From Pedobacter nutrimenti (GTDB taxonomy: Bacteria; Bacteroidota; Bacteroidia; Sphingobacteriales; Sphingobacteriaceae): a DNA stretch of 64,000 bases. The stretch's first letter is position 1. Every line of letters starts with the position of its first letter. Shown here piece after piece: positions 17,249-24,941 of the stretch. The translations under genes were made by a program, and so were the position numbers. Below the pieces are notes generated by a model, which ran no database searches, was not told the DNA's origin, and saw nothing but the letters and a program-made list of their open reading frames with translations. Location of the stretch: positions 248,001 to 312,000 of the forward strand of contig NZ_QKLU01000008.1 of assembly GCF_003208655.1 (NCBI RefSeq), in the 5' to 3' direction.

Positions 17249-17857
17249 TTAGCGTTCCCGGCTTTTATATTCTTCAAATTTGTTCCGTTCGTCCTGGAGT
17301 TCACGCGCCAGTTTCTTTTCTTTATCATTTGCCTTGACTTTATAAGCCTGGTATTCATCGGCAACTTCCTGGTAAAGGGTAGATCTGTATTTTGCTTCAT
17401 GAATGTGTTTTGCAGAGCGGATAATTACAAAGCAGAGCGCAAGGCCAAGAACAATGATCAACGTCCAGACGACTGTATTATAGGTAGATTTGCTGAAAGA
17501 CATGCCCAGAAAATTGATTTCGTTCACCTTGGCATTAGAGCTGGCCAGAGAGCTTTCCTTTCCTTCAATCTGGGCTTTCAGATCGGTGATGTTTTGTTGT
17601 TGCGCTTTAATTTTGGCTTTTGCCTGATTCAATTGTTTCCGCTCAGTGTTTAAAGTGTCTTTGACACTTTTCCACAGACCCGACAAGCGTACAGGGTTAA
17701 TGAGCTTGGCGCCGTAAAGGCTTTTTGATTTTGACAACATGAACTCATACTGACCATTCAGGGAGGGGTCGGTTTTTGTACTGTCCTGAGCAAAAGTGTT
17801 TTGCGTGCCGATTGCAAAACAAAATGCTGCGATAAGGGGGAGTATAAATCTTTTCAT
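17249..17857 (-). CDS. Exported/membrane coiled-coil protein of unknown function
   Basis: The 202-residue protein has a signal peptide (FILPLIAAFCFAIGTQNTFAQ), a helical region with coiled-coil character (about 70-108, LNTERKQLNQAKAKIKAQQQ), one membrane segment (about 128-149, VVWTLIIVLGLALCFVII) and a second charged coiled coil to the C terminus (ARELQDERNKFEEYKSRER). It probably spans the inner membrane once, with the first coiled coil outside. I recall similar Bacteroidota proteins carrying a tRNA methyltransferase label in databases; nothing here (no SAM motif, no TrmD knot) supports that. It lies inside the break between rpsJ and rplC and is transcribed against the ribosomal genes. Confidence 0.75.
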   Translation of the reverse strand: MKRFILPLIAAFCFAIGTQNTFAQDSTKTDPSLNGQYEFMLSKSKSLYGAKLINPVRLSGLWKSVKDTLNTERKQLNQAKAKIKAQQQNITDLKAQIEGKESSLASSNAKVNEINFLGMSFSKSTYNTVVWTLIIVLGLALCFVIIRSAKHIHEAKYRSTLYQEVADEYQAYKVKANDKEKKLARELQDERNKFEEYKSRER

Positions 17858-17903
17858 AATATGGTGTTAATGTGTTTAATTTAACATTAATATTTAAATT
17901 TTA

Positions 17904-17932
17904 TTGTGTTTTAATTGGATAAGGTATATTTG
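17904..17932 (+). promoter_or_regulatory. Promoter of the TauE/SafE gene, leader nearly absent
   Basis: TTG at 17904-17906, an 18-base spacer and TATATTTG at 17925-17932 match the phylum consensus. Transcription would start near 17939, essentially on the ATG at 17938, predicting a leaderless mRNA. Confidence 0.6.
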
Positions 17933-17937
17933 TGGCG

Positions 17938-18774
17938 ATGTCGGTATTACTTTTTACAGTTATTGTTTTGGTAGGCGCTTTCCTCGCTGGTCTTGTCGGA
18001 TCATTAACTGGTTTAGGAGGAGGGGTGATCATTATCCCTTTACTGACACTGGCCCTTGGGGTAGACATTCATTATGCCATAGGTGCCTCTATTGTTTCGG
18101 TAATTGCAACTTCTTCGGGTTCAGCAGCGGCTTATGTAAAGGAGGGCATCACCAATATCAGGATTGGTATGTTTCTGGAAATCGCAACAACCATCAGCGC
18201 CATTTTTGGTGCCGTTATTACTGTATATATTAATCCGGGGTATATTGCGGTTATTTTTGGTTTGATCCTGTTGTTTTCTGCAGTAATGATGGTCAGAAAA
18301 AAAGTGGACCATTCTGATGATGATGCATCCGGACGTCTGGCTGTGTTTTTTAAACTGAACGGCAGTTATCCTGTAGAAGGGGGCTTGAAAAAATATGGCG
18401 TACATAATGTAATTGGTGGTTTTGTAATGATGTTTTTTGCAGGGATCATTTCAGGCTTACTGGGAATCGGTTCAGGGGCTTTGAAAGTATTGGCAATGGA
18501 TAACATTATGCGTATTCCGTTTAAAGTTTCCACCACCACAAGTAATTTTATGATGGGCGTAACTGCTGCGGCAAGTGCTGTGGTTTATTTACACAGGGGA
18601 CAGATCGTTCCGGGTATTGCCATGCCGGTAACTATTGGTGTGCTGTTTGGGGCTACCCTGGGTTCCAAGATCCTGGTCAAAACAAAAACGGATAAACTTA
18701 AGGTCATATTTGCCGCTGTTGTGGTATTTTTGGCTTTGCAAATGATTTATAACGGCTTGTCAGGGAAATTATGA
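17938..18774 (+). CDS. TauE/SafE family sulfite/anion exporter
   Basis: The 278-residue inner-membrane protein has about eight hydrophobic helices and the family repeat motif twice: GLVGSLTGLGGGVIIIPLL near the N terminus and GIISGLLGIGSGALKVLAMD near residue 175. Members export sulfite, sulfoacetate or related small anions. The start is either GTG 17932 or ATG 17938; the ATG is preferred because the -7 promoter element ends at 17932. It overlaps the DUF1634 gene by 4 bases (ATGA), a common pairing that points to a two-part transporter. The transported anion cannot be deduced. Confidence 0.88.
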   Translation: MSVLLFTVIVLVGAFLAGLVGSLTGLGGGVIIIPLLTLALGVDIHYAIGASIVSVIATSSGSAAAYVKEGITNIRIGMFLEIATTISAIFGAVITVYINPGYIAVIFGLILLFSAVMMVRKKVDHSDDDASGRLAVFFKLNGSYPVEGGLKKYGVHNVIGGFVMMFFAGIISGLLGIGSGALKVLAMDNIMRIPFKVSTTTSNFMMGVTAAASAVVYLHRGQIVPGIAMPVTIGVLFGATLGSKILVKTKTDKLKVIFAAVVVFLALQMIYNGLSGKL

Positions 18775-19166
18775 AAGAGCAGGGAAAACATTTTTTTGCA
18801 GATAAAGATGTGCAGGTCATTCTGGGAACTTTGCTCCGGGTAGGGGTTGTGCTGTCTATGTCTATTGTACTGATCGGAGGTTTTATTTATCTGTGGCATT
18901 ATGGAAATGGTCCTGTAAATTACCGGGTTTTTGATCCTTTAAAGGCAGAGTATTCTTCTGTTCTGGCTATTTTCAGGGGATTAAAATCCCTGGATAGTAC
19001 TGCTATTATACAGTTTGGCGTATTGTTGCTGATTTTTACACCAATTACGCGGGTCGTTTTTTCTATCTTTAGCTTCCTGATTGAAAAGGATTATATGTAT
19101 GTGCTGATCGGAATCTTTGTGCTGTGCGTAATTCTGTTTAGTTTAAGTAATAAACTGGTTGGCTAA
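18771..19166 (+). CDS. DUF1634 membrane protein, partner of TauE/SafE
   Basis: The 131-residue protein has three membrane helices: about 17-42 (LGTLLRVGVVLSMSIVLIGG), 78-103 (IIQFGVLLLIFTPITRVVF) and 108-128 (MYVLIGIFVLCVILFSL). The pattern and the LRVGVVLS and TPITRV motifs fit DUF1634. These genes frequently follow TauE/SafE permeases, as here with a 4-base ATGA overlap, so a role in the same export step is inferred. It is the last gene before the rplC promoter. Confidence 0.85.
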   Translation: MKEQGKHFFADKDVQVILGTLLRVGVVLSMSIVLIGGFIYLWHYGNGPVNYRVFDPLKAEYSSVLAIFRGLKSLDSTAIIQFGVLLLIFTPITRVVFSIFSFLIEKDYMYVLIGIFVLCVILFSLSNKLVG

Positions 19167-19238
19167 AATTCAAGTCTTCGCTTTATTGCTCTTCCGAAAA
19201 AATAAATGCAGTTATTTGAAAAAATAATTAGCTAACTA

Positions 19239-19269
19239 TTTGAAAATTAAGATTTCTTTCCTATTTTTG
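19239..19269 (+). promoter_or_regulatory. Promoter of the rplC operon
   Basis: TTTG at 19239-19242, exactly 19 bases, then TATTTTTG at 19262-19269 form a complete consensus promoter. The predicted start near 19276 gives a leader of about 70 bases. The box runs into CCGTCCCTTAG, paralleling CAGTCCCTTAT after the rpsL promoter. Confidence 0.88.
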
Positions 19270-19294
19270 CCGTCCCTTAGCGGGAATGTGTATC

Positions 19295-19328
19295 CACCTT
19301 GAACGAAGCCCTACTGCTTCGATGGGTG
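19295..19328 (+). promoter_or_regulatory. Hairpin in the rplC leader
   Basis: CGAAGC (19304-19309) pairs with GCTTCG (19316-19321), and CACC (19295-19298) with GGTG (19325-19328), across a small internal loop. It lies between the predicted transcription start and the rplC ATG, where S10-type operons are often autoregulated by L4. No sequence link to the E. coli L4 site is evident. Confidence 0.5.
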
Positions 19329-19346
19329 TTAAATTAAAAAAAGAAA

Positions 19347-19964
19347 ATGTCAGGTATTATTGGAAAAAAAGTAGGAATGACCAGCATTTTCGACGCCGAT
19401 GGTAAAAATATACCATGTACGGTGATCGAAGCTGGACCTTGTGTAGTTACACAGGTAAAGACCGAAGAGAAAGACGGTTACGTTTCAGTTCAGTTAGGTT
19501 TCGACGAAGCCAAAGAAAAGAACACTACCATGCCTCTTAAAGGCCACTTTGCGAAAGCAAACACGACCCCAAAACGTAAACTGGTTGAATTTGAGCCGTT
19601 TGAAGAATCACTTAGCTTAGGTGATACAGTAACGGTAAGCATCTTTAACGAAGGAGATTTTGTGGATGTAGTTGGTACATCAAAAGGTAAAGGTTTTCAA
19701 GGTGTTGTTAAACGCCACGGATTTGGTGGTGTTGGTGGTCAGACTCACGGTCAGCACAACAGGATGCGTGCGCCAGGTTCACTGGGTGCAGCGTCTTATC
19801 CAGCTCGTGTATTTAAAGGTATGCGTATGGCGGGAAGAATGGGTGGTGACAGAGTAAAAATTCAAAACTTACAGGTTTTGAAAGTTTATGCTGATCAAAA
19901 CCTTGTGGTAGTTAGTGGTTCAATACCAGGAGCTAAAGGATCTTACGTAATCTTAGACAAGTAA
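19347..19964 (+). CDS. rplC: 50S ribosomal protein L3
   Basis: The 205-residue protein (MSGIIGKKVGMTSIFDADGK) has the central extension VKRHGFGGVGGQTHGQHNRM that reaches toward the peptidyl-transferase centre, and VFKGMRMAGRMGGDRV. It is the first gene of the second ribosomal transcription unit, with its own consensus promoter. rplD follows 4 bases after the stop. Confidence 0.98.
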   Translation: MSGIIGKKVGMTSIFDADGKNIPCTVIEAGPCVVTQVKTEEKDGYVSVQLGFDEAKEKNTTMPLKGHFAKANTTPKRKLVEFEPFEESLSLGDTVTVSIFNEGDFVDVVGTSKGKGFQGVVKRHGFGGVGGQTHGQHNRMRAPGSLGAASYPARVFKGMRMAGRMGGDRVKIQNLQVLKVYADQNLVVVSGSIPGAKGSYVILDK

Positions 19965-19968
19965 GCAG

Positions 19969-20598
19969 ATGGAAGTTAAAGTATTAAACATTTCAGGAAA
20001 AGAGACAGGTGCCAAGGTGCAGCTTCCTGAGTCGGTATTCGGTATTACGCCTGTTGATCATGCAATTTATTTAGATGTTAAGCAATATCTGGCTAACCAA
20101 CGTCAGGGAACGCACAAAGCTAAACAACGTAATGAAATCGCTGGTTCAACCCGCAAATTATACAAACAAAAAGGTACTGGTGGTGCTCGCGCCGGAAGTA
20201 TTAAATCTCCATTGTTTAATGGTGGTGGTCGTGTGTTTGGTCCTCAGCCACGCGATTATAGTTTTAAATTGAATAAGAAATTAAAAGCTTTAGCCCGTAA
20301 ATCGGCTTTAACTTATAAAGCACAAGATAACAATGTTGTGGTTTTGGAAGACTTTACTTTTGATTCAATCAAAACTAAAAACTATGTGAATTTGGTTAGC
20401 GCATTAAATCTGACTAACGAGAAAACACTGCTGGTTTTACCTTCACAAAATAACAATATCTATTTATCAAGCAGAAACATTCAGAAAGCGAAAGTGATCA
20501 CTGCTGATCAGCTGAATACTTATGATGTATTGAACTGTGGCAAACTTTTGTTGACTGCTGATTCTGTTAAAACATTGGAGGAGGCATTTGCCAAGTAA
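19969..20598 (+). CDS. rplD: 50S ribosomal protein L4
   Basis: The 209-residue protein (MEVKVLNISGKETGAKVQLP) has the exit-tunnel loop intact (KQKGTGGARAGSIKSPLFNGGG). L4 represses the S10 operon in E. coli; here that would act through the rplC leader, which is unproven. A GGAGGAGG near its 3' end is coding sequence and lies too far from rplW to be a normal ribosome-binding site. Confidence 0.98.
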   Translation: MEVKVLNISGKETGAKVQLPESVFGITPVDHAIYLDVKQYLANQRQGTHKAKQRNEIAGSTRKLYKQKGTGGARAGSIKSPLFNGGGRVFGPQPRDYSFKLNKKLKALARKSALTYKAQDNNVVVLEDFTFDSIKTKNYVNLVSALNLTNEKTLLVLPSQNNNIYLSSRNIQKAKVITADQLNTYDVLNCGKLLLTADSVKTLEEAFAK

Positions 20599-20599
20599 T

Positions 20600-20890
20600 A
20601 TGGAACTTTTAAAGAAACCAGTATTAACAGAGAAAGCTTCTGCATTAACAGAAAAGTCTAACCGCTTTACTTTTAAAGTAGATCACAAAGCAAACAAATT
20701 GCAAATCAAAGCTGCTATAGAAAAAATGTACGGAGTGAACATCCTTGCCATTAATACAATGGTTGTGGTTGGTAAACTGAAGTCAAGAAATACTAAAGGT
20801 GGTTTAGTTTCAGGCCGTAGCCCGAAATACAAAAAAGCTATTGTAACCCTGAAAGCAGGCGAGACAATCGATTATTACGCGAATATTTAA
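20600..20890 (+). CDS. rplW: 50S ribosomal protein L23
   Basis: The protein is 96 residues from the ATG at 20600 (MELLKKPVLTEKASALTEKSN). A frame starting at 20588 would overlap rplD and is not used. It has the conserved YGVNILAINTMVV core and a basic loop; L23 docks signal recognition particle and trigger factor at the tunnel exit. The start is 1 base after rplD. Confidence 0.97.
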   Translation: MELLKKPVLTEKASALTEKSNRFTFKVDHKANKLQIKAAIEKMYGVNILAINTMVVVGKLKSRNTKGGLVSGRSPKYKKAIVTLKAGETIDYYANI

Positions 20891-20913
20891 TAAGAATTGA
20901 ATAATTTATAACT

Positions 20914-21738
20914 ATGGGCTTAAGAAAATTTAAACCAGTCACTCCGGGAACCCGCTTTAGAGTAGGTGCCAGTTTTACGGAGATTACAGCAACCAAGCCC
21001 GAAAAATCATTGGTTGTATCTTCTAAGAAGTCGGGAGGACGTAACAATACAGGAAAGATGACTATGCGCTACATGGGTGGTGGTCACAAAAAATCTTATC
21101 GTTTGATTGATTTTAAACGTGAGAAATTTGATATTCCTGCAACAGTAGCTACTGTTGAGTACGATCCTAACCGTACTGCACGTATCGCTTTATTACACTA
21201 TGCAGATGGCGAGAAGCGTTACATTATTGCGCCTGAAGGGCTGCAAGTAGGACAAACAGTAGTTTCGGGAGAAACAGCTACTCCAGAAGTAGGTAATACT
21301 TTAACGTTATCAAGAATCCCATTGGGATCTATTATCCATAACGTAGAGATTCACCCAGGTCGTGGAGCACAATTAGCACGTAGTGCTGGTGCGTATGCAC
21401 AATTAGCAGCTCGTGATGGTAAATATGCAACATTGAAAATGCCTTCAGGTGAAACCCGGTTAATCCTGGTAACTTGTCTGGCTACAATCGGAGCTGTTTC
21501 CAACTCAGATCATGCAAATGAAGTATTGGGTAAAGCGGGACGTAGCCGTTGGTTAGGTCGTCGCCCTAGAACGCGTCCGGTAGCAATGAACCCTGTTGAT
21601 CACCCAATGGGTGGTGGTGAGGGTCGCTCATCTGGAGGTCAGCCCCGGTCAAGAAACGGTGTTTATGCTAAAGGATTTAAAACCCGTTCACTTAAAAAAT
21701 ACTCAAATCGTTTCATCATAGAGAAAAGGAAAAAATAA
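20914..21738 (+). CDS. rplB: 50S ribosomal protein L2
   Basis: The 274-residue subunit-joining protein keeps the universally conserved MNPVDHPMGGGEGRSSGG loop with the histidine near the peptidyl-transferase centre, and IHNVEIHPGRGAQLARSAG. Its stop overlaps the rpsS start by 1 base (TAATG). Confidence 0.98.
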   Translation: MGLRKFKPVTPGTRFRVGASFTEITATKPEKSLVVSSKKSGGRNNTGKMTMRYMGGGHKKSYRLIDFKREKFDIPATVATVEYDPNRTARIALLHYADGEKRYIIAPEGLQVGQTVVSGETATPEVGNTLTLSRIPLGSIIHNVEIHPGRGAQLARSAGAYAQLAARDGKYATLKMPSGETRLILVTCLATIGAVSNSDHANEVLGKAGRSRWLGRRPRTRPVAMNPVDHPMGGGEGRSSGGQPRSRNGVYAKGFKTRSLKKYSNRFIIEKRKK

Positions 21739-22004
21739 TGGCTCGTTCGATAAAAAAAGGACCTTATATTGACCATAACGTAGAGAAGAAAGTAGTCTCT
21801 ATGAATGATTCAGGCAAGAAGTCTGTAATTAAAACTTGGTCTCGCAGATCAATGATCTCACCAGATTTTGTGGGTCATACATTTGCAGTACATAACGGTA
21901 ATAAATTTATACCGGTATACGTAACAGAAAACATGGTTGGTCACAAGCTGGGAGAGTTTGCTCCAACCAGAACATTTAGGGGTCACTCTGAAAAGAAAAA
22001 ATAA
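21738..22004 (+). CDS. rpsS: 30S ribosomal protein S19
   Basis: The 88-residue protein (MARSIKKGPYIDHNV) has WSRRSMISPDFVGHTFAVHNG and the C-terminal GEFAPTRTFRGH. It pairs with S13 in the 30S head. It overlaps rplB by 1 base; rplV follows after 7 bases. Confidence 0.98.
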   Translation: MARSIKKGPYIDHNVEKKVVSMNDSGKKSVIKTWSRRSMISPDFVGHTFAVHNGNKFIPVYVTENMVGHKLGEFAPTRTFRGHSEKKK

Positions 22005-22011
22005 TTAAGAG

Positions 22012-22371
22012 ATGGAAGCAGTAGCGAAATTAAACAATTGTCCAACCTCACCACGTAAGATGCGTTTGGTTGTAGATCTTATCAGAGGTGAGCGTGTAGA
22101 GAAAGCATTACATATTTTAAAATTTACCAATAAAGATGCCGCAGTAAGAGTTGAGAAACTGTTATTATCAGCCATCAAAAACTGGGAAAATAAAAATGAA
22201 GGTTCTCGCCCTGAAGAAAGCCAACTATATGTTAAAACCATCATGGTTGGTGGTGGCCGTCAGCTGAAAAGATTAAGACCGGCACCTCAAGGACGTGGTT
22301 ACAGAATACGTAAACGTTCAAATCACGTGACTTTGATAGTAGATAGTAAAAACGTTGAAACTCAAAACTAA
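22012..22371 (+). CDS. rplV: 50S ribosomal protein L22
   Basis: The 119-residue protein (MEAVAKLNNCPTSPRKMRLV) has the long hairpin ending GGGRQLKRLRPAPQGRGYRI, whose tip lines the exit tunnel and is a site of macrolide resistance. Its length is close to the usual 110. rpsC follows after 9 bases. Confidence 0.98.
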   Translation: MEAVAKLNNCPTSPRKMRLVVDLIRGERVEKALHILKFTNKDAAVRVEKLLLSAIKNWENKNEGSRPEESQLYVKTIMVGGGRQLKRLRPAPQGRGYRIRKRSNHVTLIVDSKNVETQN

Positions 22372-22380
22372 TTAACAGAA

Positions 22381-23217
22381 ATGGGACAAAAAGCACATCC
22401 AATAGGTAACAGGTTAGGAATCATCAAAGGTTGGGATTCTAACTGGTTCGGAGGCAACAACTATGCTGATAAATTAGTTGAGGACGAAAAAATAAGAAAA
22501 TACCTTTCTGCCCGTATTGCAAAAGGCGGTGTAGCAAAAGTAGTTATCGAGCGTACATTAAAACGCATTACCGTAACCATTCACACGGCTCGTCCGGGTA
22601 TTGTAATCGGTAAGGCAGGTCAGGAAGTTGACAAGATCAAAGAAGAGTTGAAAAAATTGACTAAAAAGGAAATTCAAATCAACATTTTTGAGATCAAACG
22701 TCCTGAATTAGATGCTCAACTGGTAGCTGAAGGTGTTGCGAAACAATTAGAGGCAAGGATCTCTTTCCGTAGAGCAATGAAATCAACTATCGCATCTACT
22801 ATGCGTATGGGAGCTGAAGGAATCAAAATCATGACATCAGGCCGTTTAGGTGGTGCTGAGATGGCAAGAAGCGAGCAGTATAAAGAAGGAAGAATTCCTT
22901 TGCATACTTTCCGTGCTGACATCGACTATGCACTGGCTGAAGCTTTGACAACTTATGGTAAAATAGGTGTTAAAGTATGGATCTGCAAAGGTGAGGTTTA
23001 CGGTAAACGTGATCTTTCTCCAAACATTGGTGCAACAAGCAATGCTCCTGGTAAAGGTGGCAGACCTGAAGGCAACTTTGGTGGCAGAGACAGGGATAAC
23101 CGTGGCGGTGGCGACAGAAGAAACGACAAAGGTCGTGGCGGAAGAGGTCCAGGTCAAGGTGGTCAGGGTAGAGACAACAGGGGTGGAAATACTCAGAACA
23201 GAGGTCCCCGTAAATAA
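22381..23217 (+). CDS. rpsC: 30S ribosomal protein S3 with Gly/Arg-rich C-terminal tail
   Basis: The 278-residue protein is longer than the 233 of E. coli. The KH domain (VIGKAGQEVDKIKEEL, about 75-90) and the C-terminal S3 domain (MRMGAEGIKIMTSGRLGGAE) are normal to about residue 210. A low-complexity tail of about 68 residues rich in Gly, Arg, Asp and Asn follows (GGRDRDNRGGGDRRNDKG), resembling RGG-type RNA-binding segments. Such a tail lies near the mRNA entry of the 30S subunit. The frame continues without break to a TAA before rplP. Confidence 0.97.
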   Translation: MGQKAHPIGNRLGIIKGWDSNWFGGNNYADKLVEDEKIRKYLSARIAKGGVAKVVIERTLKRITVTIHTARPGIVIGKAGQEVDKIKEELKKLTKKEIQINIFEIKRPELDAQLVAEGVAKQLEARISFRRAMKSTIASTMRMGAEGIKIMTSGRLGGAEMARSEQYKEGRIPLHTFRADIDYALAEALTTYGKIGVKVWICKGEVYGKRDLSPNIGATSNAPGKGGRPEGNFGGRDRDNRGGGDRRNDKGRGGRGPGQGGQGRDNRGGNTQNRGPRK

Positions 23218-23255
23218 ATAGTTAACAGATCGTTTTACGATAATATTAAAATACA

Positions 23256-23678
23256 ATGTTACAGCCAAAAAGAACGAAGTTCAGAAAGATGCAAAAAGGC
23301 AGAATGAAAGGTTTAGCAACTCGTGGTGCTGAATTATCATTCGGGTCTTTCGGGATCAAATCTTTAGAGTCGACCTGGATTACCAGTCGTCAGATAGAGG
23401 CAGCCCGTATTGCGGTAACTCGTTTCATGAAACGTGAAGGCCAGGTGTGGATTAGAATTTTCCCGGACAAACCGGTAACTAAGAAACCAGCCGAGGTACG
23501 TATGGGTAAAGGTAAAGGTGCTCCTGAATATTGGGTAGCCGTTGTCAGACCCGGAAGAATTATTTTTGAAGCTGAAGGTGTGCCTTTGGAAATTGCAAAG
23601 GAAGCCATGCGTTTAGCAGCTCAGAAATTACCAGTACAAACAAAATTTGTAGTACGTAGAGATTACGTAGAGGCATAA
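23256..23678 (+). CDS. rplP: 50S ribosomal protein L16
   Basis: The 140-residue protein (MLQPKRTKFRKMQKGRMKG) has the conserved QIEAARIAVTRFMKREGQ and MGKGKGAPEYWVAVVRPGRI. It helps form the tRNA A site. It starts 38 bases after rpsC; 72 structured bases separate it from rpmC. Confidence 0.98.
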   Translation: MLQPKRTKFRKMQKGRMKGLATRGAELSFGSFGIKSLESTWITSRQIEAARIAVTRFMKREGQVWIRIFPDKPVTKKPAEVRMGKGKGAPEYWVAVVRPGRIIFEAEGVPLEIAKEAMRLAAQKLPVQTKFVVRRDYVEA

Positions 23679-23750
23679 TAAGTTATGGGTTGCATGTTGT
23701 AAGTAACTTGTTATTATAACCTCTAGACCCACAACATAAAAATTAATAAA

Positions 23751-23960
23751 ATGAAGAACTCAGAAATCACAGGGCTTTCACAGGAAGAACTAGTAGCCAG
23801 GATCGCAGAAGAAAAAGAAAACTTAGTTAAGTTGAAATTTGCGCATACAATTTCGGCTATCGAGAATCCTTCCCGCATTAGTAAGGTAAGGAAAGATATT
23901 GCCCGATTAAATACTGAAATGACTAAGCGCAAAGCTCAGTCAGCTACTGAAACTAAATAA
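23751..23960 (+). CDS. rpmC: 50S ribosomal protein L29
   Basis: The 69-residue helical protein (SEITGLSQEELVARIAEEKE; the family motif near the end of its second helix reads RKDIARLNTEMTKR). It sits near the tunnel exit with L23. rpsQ follows after 13 bases. Confidence 0.96.
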   Translation: MKNSEITGLSQEELVARIAEEKENLVKLKFAHTISAIENPSRISKVRKDIARLNTEMTKRKAQSATETK

Positions 23961-23973
23961 CTTTAGAGTCGAA

Positions 23974-24228
23974 ATGGAAAGACAATTAAGAAAAACAAGA
24001 ACCGGGTTGGTGGTGAGCAACAAGATGGATAAATCTATTGTTGTAGCGGTAGAGCGTAAAGTGAAACACCCGATCTATGGTAAGTTTGTTAAGAAAACTA
24101 CCAAATTTATGGCTCATGACGAGAAAAACGATTGTGGTATTGGTGATACAGTACTGATCATGGAGACTCGTCCGCTGAGTAAAAACAAGAACTGGAGATT
24201 GGTACAAATTTTAGAAAGGGCTAAATAA
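23974..24228 (+). CDS. rpsQ: 30S ribosomal protein S17
   Basis: The 84-residue OB-fold protein (MERQLRKTRTGLVVSNKMDK) has KHPIYGKFVKKTTKFMAHDE and GDTVLIMETRPLSKNKNWRL. It binds the 5' domain of 16S rRNA. rplN begins 1 base after its stop. Confidence 0.98.
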   Translation: MERQLRKTRTGLVVSNKMDKSIVVAVERKVKHPIYGKFVKKTTKFMAHDEKNDCGIGDTVLIMETRPLSKNKNWRLVQILERAK

Positions 24229-24229
24229 C

Positions 24230-24598
24230 ATGGTACAACAGGAATCAAGATTAAACGTAGCCGACAATAGCGGCGCAAAGGAAGTATTGGTTATCCGTGT
24301 ACTTGGTGGTACTGGTAAGAGATATGCTTCTATTGGTGACAAGATCGTTGTTACCGTTAAAAGTGCATTGCCTTCCGGAAACATCAAGAAAGGAACAGTT
24401 TCTAAAGCAGTTGTGGTAAGAACTAAGAAAGAGATCAGACGTAAGGATGGTTCTTATATCCGTTTCGACGACAATGCAGCAGTATTATTAAATGCACAAG
24501 ATGAGCCGCGTGGTACACGTATTTTTGGCCCGGTAGCAAGAGAACTGCGTGAAAAACAATTCATGAAAATTGTATCATTAGCACCGGAGGTATTATAA
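24230..24598 (+). CDS. rplN: 50S ribosomal protein L14
   Basis: The 122-residue protein (MVQQESRLNVADNSGAKEVL) has GDKIVVTVKSALPSGNIKKG and the C-terminal ELREKQFMKIVSLAPEVL. It is a strongly conserved intersubunit-bridge protein. A GGAGG at its 3' end lies about 10 bases before the rplX ATG and could aid coupling. Confidence 0.98.
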   Translation: MVQQESRLNVADNSGAKEVLVIRVLGGTGKRYASIGDKIVVTVKSALPSGNIKKGTVSKAVVVRTKKEIRRKDGSYIRFDDNAAVLLNAQDEPRGTRIFGPVARELREKQFMKIVSLAPEVL

Positions 24599-24599
24599 A

Positions 24600-24941
24600 A
24601 TGAAAGAAAAAGTAACTACACAACCAAAAATTAAAATCCGTAAAGGAGATTTAGTAAAGGTTATAGCTGGCGATTCAAAAGGCCAACAAGGTAAAGTACT
24701 TGAAGTACTTGTTGCTAAAAACAGGGTAACTGTTGAAGGCGTTAACCTTGTGTCAAAACATACGAAACCAAATGCTGCTACTCCAAATGGTGGTATCATT
24801 AAAAAAGAAGCTGCTCTTCATATTTCTAACGTACAGTTAGTAGATCCAAAAACTGGTGCTACTACCCGCGTTGGCAGAAAGCTAAACGCTGATGGAAAAT
24901 TAGTTAGGGTTGCTAAAAAATCAGGAGAGGAGATCAAATAA
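24600..24941 (+). CDS. rplX: 50S ribosomal protein L24
   Basis: The 113-residue KOW-domain protein (IKIRKGDLVKVIAGDSKGQQ) initiates 50S assembly. The HTKPNAATPNGGIIKKEAAL segment is typical. Its stop overlaps the rplE start by 1 base. Confidence 0.98.
   Translation: MKEKVTTQPKIKIRKGDLVKVIAGDSKGQQGKVLEVLVAKNRVTVEGVNLVSKHTKPNAATPNGGIIKKEAALHISNVQLVDPKTGATTRVGRKLNADGKLVRVAKKSGEEIK

Noticed and set aside
17187..19347. Mobile element as the cause of the rpsJ-rplC interruption
   Set aside because: No transposase, terminal inverted repeat, tRNA target or direct repeat is visible at the edges, and base composition and codon use of the three genes match the surroundings.
22846..23268. 140-codon open frame opposite rpsC
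   Set aside because: It is a shadow of the repetitive Gly/Arg codons of the S3 tail: Thr/Ser/Val-rich, with no promoter or start context.
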